DNA of 64,000 nt from the NCBI GenBank assembly GCA_002839185.1, contig PGXO01000003.1:1-64000 (forward strand), given 5' to 3'. Each line of letters begins with the position of its first letter. Within the stretch, counting starts at the first letter, position 1. Source of the stretch: Synergistetes bacterium HGW-Synergistetes-1. GTDB lineage: Bacteria > Synergistota > Synergistia > Synergistales > Synergistaceae. A model generated the notes under the pieces. That model was not told where the DNA came from. It saw only the letters and a list, made by a program, of their open reading frames with translations, and did not search any database. Positions 43,727-52,083 of the stretch are shown in pieces. A program made the translations under genes and the position numbers.

Positions 43727-44509
43727 TCATGAACTCATTATGACTTCCAGAACTCCCCCGGCTATGGCGAGGGCTTTGTCTGTAATACTGAAGCAGTGTT
43801 CCCTCTCCCCTCTTGGATCTATGTCACCTATCTTGAGTCCTTTTTTAACTTTTACTGAAGGGTGTATCAATCCCCTGACTATACCCTCTATCTGGGAACA
43901 TACAGGAAGACCTTCAACATGAGCAACAACATCGCCGGGAATAACTGAGTCGCCTATGCTTTTTACGGGTATCACGTAACCTTCGCCCGGGGATCTTAGC
44001 AGCCTTTCAATAGTGTATCCTTTGATCAGTCCGGGAACTCCCGTGTTGGGTATGGCAGAGCCATTCCTTATGACTCTGCCAAGCCAATGTCCCCGTTTTG
44101 TTTCTATCACTGCGTCTACATCCCCTGGCGCTGAAAAACCGGGACCAATTCCTATTACCAGAGGCGCCATTTCTTTGTTGGTTCCCAGGTTTCGTTTTGC
44201 CATTATCGCATCAACAAGGATGTCGGGTTTCAGTATGCTGATAGATTCCCCTTCCGGGTCGACCAGCACCGATATCCTGCTCCTGTCGAAGGAAAAATCG
44301 TTCAGAGAATCTATCCTGACTGCTTCCATGTCTTCAATAACTGTCGATCCGTCAAATACTGCAGAGGCTGCTGATACTGTCCTTCTGACAACCAGAGGTG
44401 TCTCTATCTCAAGAGAAAGCACAGCATAGCCTGCTTTCCAGAGTCTGTAGATTATTCCTGTTGCCAGGTCGCCGCCACCCCTGACTATTGCAAGTTTATT
44501 TCCTGCCAT
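43727..44509 (-). CDS. yqeB: YqeB / EF2563-family selenium-dependent molybdenum hydroxylase accessory protein
   Basis: A 260-residue protein beginning KLAIVRGGGDLATGIIYRLWKAGY, the signature of the EF2563/YqeB family. These genes co-occur with selenium-dependent molybdenum hydroxylases and are thought to help mature the labile selenium cofactor. C-terminal SRGEREH-like strings (IDPRGEREHCF) are typical. The ATG at 44509 has GAGGTG eight bases upstream. Its presence with the molybdenum hydroxylase genes at 47143-54363 suggests that enzyme carries selenium. Confidence 0.85.
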   Translation of the reverse strand: MAGNKLAIVRGGGDLATGIIYRLWKAGYAVLSLEIETPLVVRRTVSAASAVFDGSTVIEDMEAVRIDSLNDFSFDRSRISVLVDPEGESISILKPDILVDAIMAKRNLGTNKEMAPLVIGIGPGFSAPGDVDAVIETKRGHWLGRVIRNGSAIPNTGVPGLIKGYTIERLLRSPGEGYVIPVKSIGDSVIPGDVVAHVEGLPVCSQIEGIVRGLIHPSVKVKKGLKIGDIDPRGEREHCFSITDKALAIAGGVLEVIMSS

Positions 44510-44547
44510 TGAAGGACACCTCAAAATCTATAATTTTATCTCAGGAC

Positions 44548-47022
44548 CTAAAGGATGTTGATTTTTAAGACATCGCACCTAAGACATCTGCCTGCTTCTT
44601 TTTCTACCTGTTCAGCACTGAAGCCTTTTTCAACTTCGCAGAAACAGCTTTTTCTTTCGTCCGGTGACAAAATTGGCATAACTTCACGGTCGGCTTTTGT
44701 TTCGTCTACAGGTTTCGTAAGCTCTCTTTTCAGGGTCTTGCGATCTATCACCTGTCCATCGCCACCAAGGTAGCGATCGATCGAAGATGCTGCCTGCTTT
44801 CCCCTGTTGACGCCCGATACGACTGAATCAGGCCCGGAAACACAGTCACCGCCTGCAAATATCCATGGGGTCTGAGTATTTCCGCTGTAAGATGCCCTGA
44901 ACACATTTCCCCTGATCTCGACTAGTCCGCATTCATCACATACCACATCACAGCTGAGCGCCTGGCCTATTGCGCAGATCAGCATATCCGCCTTTAGAGT
45001 CATTCTGGCCGACTCATCATAGGCAGGGGAGAATCGTCCCGAAGCATCAAAGACAGAGACACACTTTTTGAATACAACTTCCTTTACGGTCCCGTTTACG
45101 GCTTTGATGACATTCGGCCCCCAGCCGTTTACCACGTGGAGACCTTCTTCTTTGCCTTCCCGTACCTCATCCGGATGTGCGGGCATATCGTTTTCTCTTT
45201 CAAGACAGACAAGAGAAACCTTTGAAGCTCCCAATCTGATAGAAGTCCTTGCGCAGTCCATTGCGACGTTACCGCCTCCAACTACTACGACTTCTTTACC
45301 TTTGAGGTCGGCTTTCTTTTCAAGCCTCTGGGTGCGGAGGAATGAAACACCTGACATTACTCCCTCTGAATCTTCCCCATCAACACCAAGCTTTCTGTCA
45401 TTGTGATCACCGACAGCAAGGTATATAGCCATGTAGCCCTTTGATCGCAGTTCGTCCAGCCTGATATCTACTCCTATCCTGGTACCTGTGACAAAATCTA
45501 TTCCCATTTCTCTGAAGACGTCAAGTTCCCTTTCGAACATTTCCCTGGGCAGACGATACTCAGGAAGACCTACAGCAAGCATTCCTCCAATGACATCGAG
45601 TGCTTCGAATACAGTTACAGAATATCCTTTTTTCTGGAGGTAGAAAGCGCAGGATAGGCCGGAAGGACCGGAACCTACAACAGCGATCCTTTTGCCGTTG
45701 GCAGGCTCCATGCTTGGCAGGGGGAATTTGCCCTCTTTTTCATAAAGGGTATCGGTTATGTATCTTTTTATACCTCTGATCGCTATCGGTTCATCGATCT
45801 TTACCCTGTTGCACATGGCTTCGCAGGGGTGGTTGCAGACACGCCCACAGGTAAGCACCAGAGGTAATTCTGTCTGAATTACCTGATAGGCCTCTTTGTA
45901 CATTCCTCTTCTTGCAAAATCAAGGTAGAGGGGAACTTCTACATTGGACGGACATGCGTTCTGACAGGTGTACCTCATGCAGTGTACATAGGCCGTCGGG
46001 TCGTGCCTCTCGTACAGGCATTCTGTACAGTAAAGGCATTCGGTTATCCTGTCCAGTCGCCCGTCCTGAGCTTTTTTGACCCACATTGGGTCTGCGATCA
46101 GCGGCCTTGCAAGAGCGACCATGTCCGCTCTGCCTGTTGCAATGACTTCATCTGCAAATTCAGGGTTACCGAGCTTACCAACAGTAACTACAGGAACGTC
46201 AACACACTTTTTGATCTCTTCAGCAAGGTATACATTTGGACCGTCAGGATATTCAATAGTCGGTTTGCCGCGCTGGTCGGAGTAGCCCTGTACGGGGGCA
46301 TCATCAAAACGGACTCCTGCAGAGACATCCATACAGTCGACTCCGTTTTTCACCAGTTCCTGTGCAAATATCCTGCTTTGAACTATCGTGTTGCCTCCAA
46401 GCACGAATTCCTCTGCGCTGATCCTTGCAAAGATCGGGAAATCAGGACCAACAAGTTCTCTGACCTTTTTAAGTATCTCAAGGTGTATGAACATCCTCCC
46501 GTAAACATCTCCGCCAAATTCATCGGTGCGAAGGTTTGTCCTTCTGGAAATAAAATCTGCCATCGTATAGGTGTGTGCATAGTGAAGTTCTATAGCATCA
46601 AACCCGGCCTCGTAAGCCCTTCTGGCTCCTTCGACAAAATCGTCGATTATACCGTAACATTCCTGGCTCGTGAGCTCATGGGGCTTCATTCCTACGCCGT
46701 AAATGGAATGCGCTATCTGCAGCCCGATCTTGCAGTCTTCCTCGTGGACAGCTGCTATAAGTCTTTTAAATCCGTTAATATGTTCATCTTTGCTTATCTG
46801 AAGCCTCAGCCCTGCATGGATATATTTTGAGCTGACGCTTGTATGTTCTGTCATTATCAGTCCGACACCGGAACGGGCTCTGTCAACATAGTGTTTGATC
46901 GTATTTTTGGATACAAATCCATCGGGCCCTGCCGAGTTCGTAAACATCGGGGACATTATTACCCTGTTTTTAAGCTCCATGTTGTTTATCTTTATTGGAG
47001 AAAATAATCCAATTCTCTGCAT
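44548..47022 (-). CDS. Fusion of old-yellow-enzyme FMN reductase with a GltD-like FAD/NAD(P) module
   Basis: An 824-residue fusion. Residues 1 to about 340 are an OYE/FadH-type TIM barrel (FSPIKINNMELKNRVIMSPM begins it; landmarks KNRVIMSPM and DGFVSKNTIKHY). A cysteine group follows at about 338-365 (TECLYCTECL, HC), then a GltD/DPYD-type Fer4_20 domain with CQNACPSNVEVP, CGRVCNHPCEAMCNR. The last part is an FAD domain (VVGSGPSGLSCAF) with an inserted NAD(P) domain (VVVGGGNVAMDCART), ending with CLRCD. It is likely to move electrons between NAD(P)H and an enoyl-type substrate. Substrate unknown. Confidence 0.85.
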   Translation of the reverse strand: MQRIGLFSPIKINNMELKNRVIMSPMFTNSAGPDGFVSKNTIKHYVDRARSGVGLIMTEHTSVSSKYIHAGLRLQISKDEHINGFKRLIAAVHEEDCKIGLQIAHSIYGVGMKPHELTSQECYGIIDDFVEGARRAYEAGFDAIELHYAHTYTMADFISRRTNLRTDEFGGDVYGRMFIHLEILKKVRELVGPDFPIFARISAEEFVLGGNTIVQSRIFAQELVKNGVDCMDVSAGVRFDDAPVQGYSDQRGKPTIEYPDGPNVYLAEEIKKCVDVPVVTVGKLGNPEFADEVIATGRADMVALARPLIADPMWVKKAQDGRLDRITECLYCTECLYERHDPTAYVHCMRYTCQNACPSNVEVPLYLDFARRGMYKEAYQVIQTELPLVLTCGRVCNHPCEAMCNRVKIDEPIAIRGIKRYITDTLYEKEGKFPLPSMEPANGKRIAVVGSGPSGLSCAFYLQKKGYSVTVFEALDVIGGMLAVGLPEYRLPREMFERELDVFREMGIDFVTGTRIGVDIRLDELRSKGYMAIYLAVGDHNDRKLGVDGEDSEGVMSGVSFLRTQRLEKKADLKGKEVVVVGGGNVAMDCARTSIRLGASKVSLVCLERENDMPAHPDEVREGKEEGLHVVNGWGPNVIKAVNGTVKEVVFKKCVSVFDASGRFSPAYDESARMTLKADMLICAIGQALSCDVVCDECGLVEIRGNVFRASYSGNTQTPWIFAGGDCVSGPDSVVSGVNRGKQAASSIDRYLGGDGQVIDRKTLKRELTKPVDETKADREVMPILSPDERKSCFCEVEKGFSAEQVEKEAGRCLRCDVLKINIL

Positions 47023-47142
47023 TTAACACACTCCCCTGCTTGTGAAAATAGTATTTAATGTTCCTTATATGAAAAAATCTGCGGTGAGCGAAAAGACTTT
47101 GCTCAGCACAGATCTTTCATTCTTTACATTTTTACAGAGTAC

Positions 47143-47634
47143 TTATTTTTTGTTCGCTGCAGCTTTACAGGATTTGATTTTCTCCGAAGCGATCCTTATC
47201 GCATCATAGAACTGAACATAGCCTGTACAGCGGCAAAAATGCCCTGAAAGCTCTTCCTTCACATCTTCCTCTGACGGGGACTCATCTCTCATAAGCATTG
47301 CCTTTGCAGACATTACAACTCCGGGGGTACAGAAACCGCACTGGATAGCTCCGGCTTCTACGAAAGCCTCCTGAATTGGATCTAGTTCGTCATCATTTAT
47401 GAGACCTTCAATAGTTAGAATATTCTTGCCTGTCGCCTTCATCGCCGGAATAAGGCATGAGTTCACCGCAACTCCATCGATCAGCACAGTACAGGCTCCG
47501 CATTCCCCTTCTTCACAGCCCTTTTTAGTTCCTGTAAGTCCAAGGTCTACCCTTAGAACATCGACAAGGGTGTGAGACGGATCTATCATAATGCTCACAT
47601 TTTTGCCGTTAACAATACAATTCAACTCCTGCAT
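47143..47634 (-). CDS. Molybdenum hydroxylase [2Fe-2S] subunit (CoxS/XdhC/NdhS type)
   Basis: A 163-residue subunit with both [2Fe-2S] motifs: CEEGECGACTVLIDG at the plant-ferredoxin-like cluster and CGFCTPG followed by CRCTGY for the second. It passes electrons from the molybdenum centre to FAD. The ATG at 47634 has AAGGAG nine bases upstream. It follows the FAD subunit by 12 bases. The large subunit is 4.4 kb away, beyond the TRAP genes. Confidence 0.95.
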   Translation of the reverse strand: MQELNCIVNGKNVSIMIDPSHTLVDVLRVDLGLTGTKKGCEEGECGACTVLIDGVAVNSCLIPAMKATGKNILTIEGLINDDELDPIQEAFVEAGAIQCGFCTPGVVMSAKAMLMRDESPSEEDVKEELSGHFCRCTGYVQFYDAIRIASEKIKSCKAAANKK

Positions 47635-47646
47635 CGGTACCACTCC

Positions 47647-48519
47647 TTACGCCAGAGTCAGGGAGGCCTGTTTTAATGCCTGCCCGACAAGATCTTTTAC
47701 TAGATTTTTTCTGTATGCACCTGAGCCGCGCTGCAATGAATCGCGGGGAGATGCCTCTTCTCCTGCCAGTTTTGAAGCCTCTTCAAAGACATCTTCTGTA
47801 GGTTTTTTACCAATGAGATACTCTTCTGTCTTTTTTGCACGGAATGGCACTATATCAACCGGAGAAGCAACTACTCGGGCCTCAGTTATGACCCCGGATG
47901 CATCGGCCATAAGCATTACAGCAACATTGACGACGGGGAGAGACATTGCCTCACGCGGTGAAATACGCTTAAATGCTGTGCCATACTTGCATTTTGGAAT
48001 TTTAATAAATATTTTAGTCATGACTTCCTTAGTAGGATCAATGGTACTTACTCCAACCTTTTTAGGAAGTTCTCTGATCTTCTGTATCCTTGCCCCCTTC
48101 TCATCAACTATCTCACAGGAGGCATCCAATGCTGTCATAGGTACAACAGAGTCTGCAGCGGGCTGAGCGCTTACAATGTTCCCGGCAAGTGTTGCAACAT
48201 TGCGTATCTGAGGTGAGCCAACATTCCTGCATCCGTCTGAAAGAGCCGGAAAATATTTTTTCACCTTTTCATTAGACGCTATCTCAGCATGGGTCATTGC
48301 CGCTCCAATAACGAGCTTATCACCAACCAATTCTATGAAGCGCATCTCCTTCAGATCAGAAACATCTACCAATACTGCAGGGGAGACCTTCTCGTCTTTT
48401 ATCCAAAGGGAGAGATCCGTCGCACCTGAAACAAGCCTTGCCTCTCCTTTGTTTTCAGACAACATTTTTATGCACTCTTCTATGCACTTTGGAAAAAGAT
48501 ATTTCTCAACTTTTTTCAA
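47647..48519 (-). CDS. Molybdenum hydroxylase FAD-binding subunit (CoxM/XdhB/NdhF type)
   Basis: A 290-residue subunit of the xanthine dehydrogenase family. The FAD strings LVSGATDLSLWIK (about 30-42), IGAAMTHAEI and the TLAGNIVSAQPAADSV segment (AGN and the second FAD loop) are present. The start is TTG at 48519 with GGAGGG upstream. It is paired with the small subunit downstream. Confidence 0.93.
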   Translation of the reverse strand: MKKVEKYLFPKCIEECIKMLSENKGEARLVSGATDLSLWIKDEKVSPAVLVDVSDLKEMRFIELVGDKLVIGAAMTHAEIASNEKVKKYFPALSDGCRNVGSPQIRNVATLAGNIVSAQPAADSVVPMTALDASCEIVDEKGARIQKIRELPKKVGVSTIDPTKEVMTKIFIKIPKCKYGTAFKRISPREAMSLPVVNVAVMLMADASGVITEARVVASPVDIVPFRAKKTEEYLIGKKPTEDVFEEASKLAGEEASPRDSLQRGSGAYRKNLVKDLVGQALKQASLTLA

Positions 48520-48535
48520 CTTTTTACCCTCCTAA

Positions 48536-48556
48536 AAGCACGACACTATCGTGCTT
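48536..48556 (-). promoter_or_regulatory. Hairpin just upstream of the FAD-subunit gene
   Basis: AAGCACGA (48536-48543) pairs with TCGTGCTT (48549-48556) around five bases, immediately before the ribosome binding site of the gene starting at 48519. It could protect the 5' end of a processed message or hinder ribosome loading. Confidence 0.4.
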
Positions 48557-48624
48557 GTATTTTCTAGATCAGCGAAAATCTTAAGATGCCAAAGTTATTA
48601 ATTAATTCAAATATGCCTTTTAAG

Positions 48625-48659
48625 GTGGATCTGGGCAGAACCTGTCTGTCCAGATCCAC
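48625..48659 (-). terminator. Strong hairpin between the TRAP permease and FAD-subunit genes
   Basis: GTGGATCTGG plus GCAG pairs with the complementary half ending at 48659, about 14 bp with one G-T pair and a 7-base loop. It stands about 210 bases after the permease stop. No long T run follows, so partial read-through is likely. The remaining 48520-48867 gap holds a further CACAACTT/AAGTTGTG inverted repeat (48718-48749) and no gene. Confidence 0.65.
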
Positions 48660-48867
48660 TGTTATATCTTTCGTGTGCTGCGTTTAATAAAAAACACACT
48701 ACACAAACTGCAGAGTTCACAACTTATGATACTTCCATACAAAGTTGTGATTGTGGGCTTTGTCGGACTTTATCGTATTTTCAAGACCCAGAACGCATTC
48801 TAAACAGATATGTTTGTGATGATAGAATTTTTTCTGCTAAAGTATGGTCCGATACGAAACAGAATAT

Positions 48868-50790
48868 TTATGCAGCCATATTACTGATATTTTTTTTCTG
48901 TTTGAATCCCCCTGATGTGATCAGCACTCCTGCGATCATTGCAATTCCAGCAATGTCAGTAATATAGCCGGAATCTATCAACAGGAGTCCGCCTGCGAAT
49001 GCAGCCAGGCGCTGTATCAAGTTGAGCTTATTAAAGGCATGTCCCTGAACTCCGGCGGCAAGAGCAATTACACCAAGAGAACCCAATATTATAGACAACC
49101 CAATGTCAAAAAAGGTTCCTTCGAAAAGCAAAGTTTCGTTGTAAACAAACATAAAGGGAACCAAAAACGCAGCCAAACCGAGCTTAGAGGCTTGCCATCC
49201 GGTAACGCTGGGGTCACAGTCTGCAATACCGGCGCAGGCATACGCTGCGACAGCCACCGGTGGTGTAATGGCAGAAATGATCGAGAAATATACGACGAAT
49301 AAATGGGCCGCCATCAAAGAAACGCCCAACTGGAGCATTGCAGGTACTGCCAGCATCGCGGTAAGAACATAAGCAGCGGCTACAGGCATACCCATACCCA
49401 AGATCAGACAGATAATAGCCACCATTATTAATGTAGGCAACAGCATTCCCTGCGTAAGTCCGAGGATAACGCTGGTGATCTTTCCGCCCAGTCCGGTGGA
49501 CATAATGCCAGCAACTACCATTCCCGCAGCAGCACAGGCTGTGGTCACTTGAATGCTGGATTTAGCTCCATCTCCAAGTGCCTCAGCAATATCTTTCAAA
49601 TACATCCTTGATGATTTTTTAAACCAGCTGATAATTATGACAGTCACAATACCGTAAATGGCTGTCATGGATGGGCTGTGCCCTGATAGGAGTGACCAGA
49701 CCAGAACTACAATAGGTATTGAATACTGCCAGCCATTCTTAAGGACCTTCCATACCGGGGGTATCATATCCCTGTCCATCGGTTTAAGATCGCTCTTAAG
49801 AGCTTCAAAATGCACCATTGCCAACAATGAAACATAATAAAGTACTGCAGGGATAGCCGCGGCTATGCAAATTTTCACGTATGGGATACCCGCTACTTCG
49901 GCCATCAAGAAGGCGGAAGAACCCATGATTGGAGGCATTATACTGCCGCCGGTAGCTGCAACGGCTTCAATTGCGGCCGCGAAAACTGGAGTGTATCCCA
50001 ATTTCTTGTTCATTGGGATCGTAAATGCACCTGTAGTTACTGCGTTTGCGGTAGGACTTCCTGATATCATGCCAAAAAGTCCGCTTGATACAACCGCGAC
50101 CTTAGCTCCACCGCCTGTGGTGCCTCCGGCGACTGCATTGGCTATATCAAAAAAGAAATCTCCGCATCCTGATTTCGACAAAAAAGAGCCAAACAGGACA
50201 AAGAGGAATACAAATGTCGAGGCAACAGCCATTGGTGATCCCCATATTCCGTTGAAGGTAAAGCTCATCTGGTCGATCTGATCCATAAAACTCATCTGCC
50301 TATGCCATAGTCCGCCGGGAACAAGGTGACCGAAAGCCATATACATGATGAATGCCGCTGCGACATAGGTGATAGGCCCTCCAAGGGTACGCCGGGCAGC
50401 TTCAAAACTGGCTACTACAAATATAGATCCGGCCAGCATATCCAGGGTCGAAAGAGGATCGACCATCGGGTTTCTCGTGACTATTCTTTCCATGTTCAAA
50501 TTAAAGTAGATCCCTGCGAACAATACAGCGACGATGCATATTATGTCGACCACACCCGGCATCTTTGTGCCTCTCCCTTTAGTAAAACTATAGATGAGGA
50601 AGGTAAGCACCAGAATGAAAGTCAGATGGATAGACATGTGACGTATGGGAGTGAATGCCCCTAATGTAACCTCCCAGATCTGATAGATTGACATAATGAC
50701 GGCAATTGACATGACCAAAAGGTTCATATTACCCTCATACTTTCGTCTGCTGCCTGCTTTATGATACATTCCCAATAATTCTTTAAACAT
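48868..50790 (-). CDS. TRAP transporter fused permease (4TM + 12TM)
   Basis: A 640-residue very hydrophobic protein, the fused small and large permease subunits characteristic of TAXI-type TRAP systems. Landmarks are GGGAKVAVVSSGLFGMISGSPTANAVTTGAFTIP (GMISGSPTANAV), AAVEAVAATGGSIMPPIMG (ATGGSIMPPIMG) and GMGMPVAAAYVL. It drives uptake with an ion gradient. AGAGGTGGG precedes the ATG at 50790. It is paired with the TAXI binding protein upstream, separated by a hairpin. Confidence 0.95.
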   Translation of the reverse strand: MFKELLGMYHKAGSRRKYEGNMNLLVMSIAVIMSIYQIWEVTLGAFTPIRHMSIHLTFILVLTFLIYSFTKGRGTKMPGVVDIICIVAVLFAGIYFNLNMERIVTRNPMVDPLSTLDMLAGSIFVVASFEAARRTLGGPITYVAAAFIMYMAFGHLVPGGLWHRQMSFMDQIDQMSFTFNGIWGSPMAVASTFVFLFVLFGSFLSKSGCGDFFFDIANAVAGGTTGGGAKVAVVSSGLFGMISGSPTANAVTTGAFTIPMNKKLGYTPVFAAAIEAVAATGGSIMPPIMGSSAFLMAEVAGIPYVKICIAAAIPAVLYYVSLLAMVHFEALKSDLKPMDRDMIPPVWKVLKNGWQYSIPIVVLVWSLLSGHSPSMTAIYGIVTVIIISWFKKSSRMYLKDIAEALGDGAKSSIQVTTACAAAGMVVAGIMSTGLGGKITSVILGLTQGMLLPTLIMVAIICLILGMGMPVAAAYVLTAMLAVPAMLQLGVSLMAAHLFVVYFSIISAITPPVAVAAYACAGIADCDPSVTGWQASKLGLAAFLVPFMFVYNETLLFEGTFFDIGLSIILGSLGVIALAAGVQGHAFNKLNLIQRLAAFAGGLLLIDSGYITDIAGIAMIAGVLITSGGFKQKKNISNMAA

Positions 50791-50861
50791 TGATATTACC
50801 CACCTCTGCTGTTGTTATAACTGCATTGATTTATGAGAAGCAGAACTTGTTCAGCTTAACG

Positions 50862-50902
50862 GATGCCAGCAGGTCTTCTATGGTTCATAACCCACTGGCA
50901 TC
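50862..50902 (-). terminator. Hairpin between the TAXI receptor and TRAP permease genes
   Basis: GATGCCAG (50862-50869) pairs with CTGGCATC (50895-50902), with an inner GGT/ACC extension. It lies just after the receptor stop at 50916. As in the liv operon, it probably lets the binding protein be made in excess of the permease. Confidence 0.6.
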
Positions 50903-50915
50903 ACAGCACAATTAA

Positions 50916-51911
50916 TTACTTCTTAAGCAGGCCAACTTCTTTGAAGTATTTTTCTGCTCCGGGATGGAGGGGAACGTTATTGACCTGAACGATCGTTTTG
51001 TCGTCCAAAGCAGCATAGCCCTTGGCAACATTTTTGAGGTAGGGGATGTTCTTGTGAAGCGACTTGACCATGTTATATACCTGATCTGCAGGCACATCGG
51101 CATTGACGATCAAGATCACCGCCGTGTTGATCGTAGGTATGTCCTTTTTCAAGAATGCATATGTTCCGGCGGGTACTATGGTCTTTGTCATTCCAAGTTC
51201 TTTGCCGACTTGCTTTATCGCTGCATCGCTCATTGGCAGCAGATGCATTTTTATGCTGGTCGAGGATTCGATAAGATCGCCTGCAGGAACGGGAATACAG
51301 TCACCGGTACCGTTCATGCGGTTATCGGCCATCATTTCAAAGGTTTTGCCTGAAGAGAGATAGAAAACTTCCCCGCCCCACTTCTTGATGTCATCATAGG
51401 TGATACCATAGGCATTTAGAACTGCGGCGGTAATTATATCTCCTGTCGACCCCTTGGAGTCGACAGAAACCTTAAGCGGGAATTTTTTCGTCTTAATCTC
51501 TTCAAAAGAGTTTATTCCTGATTTGTCGGTCATGACAAACTGAAACGCATTGGTTGGGATCAGAGCACAGACTGCGCGAAGATTTTTCAGCGGTGTTTTA
51601 AAATCTCCTTTGCCCTCATAAGCCTGAAGTGCAGTCAAGCCAAAAGAAAGACCCATTTCAACTTTTCCAGCATTGACCATACCCGGGTTAGCGGTCGTGC
51701 TGCCCGGCTCTGCACTGATCTGATAATCTTTATTCTCCCTGCGCATAGCCTCAACAGCGCCTTCAGTAAAGATCGACCACGAACCTCCGACGGAACCGCC
51801 GGATACTGTAATGCGTGTTGCTGCTTCAGCCATCGTAGCATCGCTGAGACCGAACGTAAAAATGGAACAAATAAGCATAATACCGACTAAGAGACTAAAT
51901 CCTTTTTTCAT
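50916..51911 (-). CDS. TAXI-family TRAP transporter solute-binding protein
   Basis: A 331-residue exported receptor. A signal peptide starts at the ATG at 51911 (MKKGFSLLVG, hydrophobic core, cleavage around AEA-AT), preceded by GAGGAGG. The mature part opens ITVSGGSVGGSWSIFTEGAVEAM, matching the TAXI signature, and later VEMGLSFG and LHPGAEKYFKEVGLL. TAXI receptors often bind dicarboxylates or aromatic carboxylates. From its place in the cluster, the ligand is likely the pathway's starting compound. Confidence 0.93.
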   Translation of the reverse strand: MKKGFSLLVGIMLICSIFTFGLSDATMAEAATRITVSGGSVGGSWSIFTEGAVEAMRRENKDYQISAEPGSTTANPGMVNAGKVEMGLSFGLTALQAYEGKGDFKTPLKNLRAVCALIPTNAFQFVMTDKSGINSFEEIKTKKFPLKVSVDSKGSTGDIITAAVLNAYGITYDDIKKWGGEVFYLSSGKTFEMMADNRMNGTGDCIPVPAGDLIESSTSIKMHLLPMSDAAIKQVGKELGMTKTIVPAGTYAFLKKDIPTINTAVILIVNADVPADQVYNMVKSLHKNIPYLKNVAKGYAALDDKTIVQVNNVPLHPGAEKYFKEVGLLKK

Positions 51912-52083
51912 AATTATATTCCTCCTCATTATTTTTAAGTCGTCGTTTATCGAACCAGTTCTTTCTTTGCAATGAGTCTGACCATCCCTCCTCTCTATCA
52001 AGAAATGAAAAAGATTCTGAATAAATGTTTAATTTTCTAAATTTAAAGAACAAATTCCCTGAATTTGTAAAGGTGTTCAGGGT

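Noticed and set aside
45982-46830. A 282-codon frame antisense to the OYE fusion gene
   Set aside because: The opposite strand encodes clear OYE motifs across the same bases; the antisense translation has no domain and no ribosome binding site.
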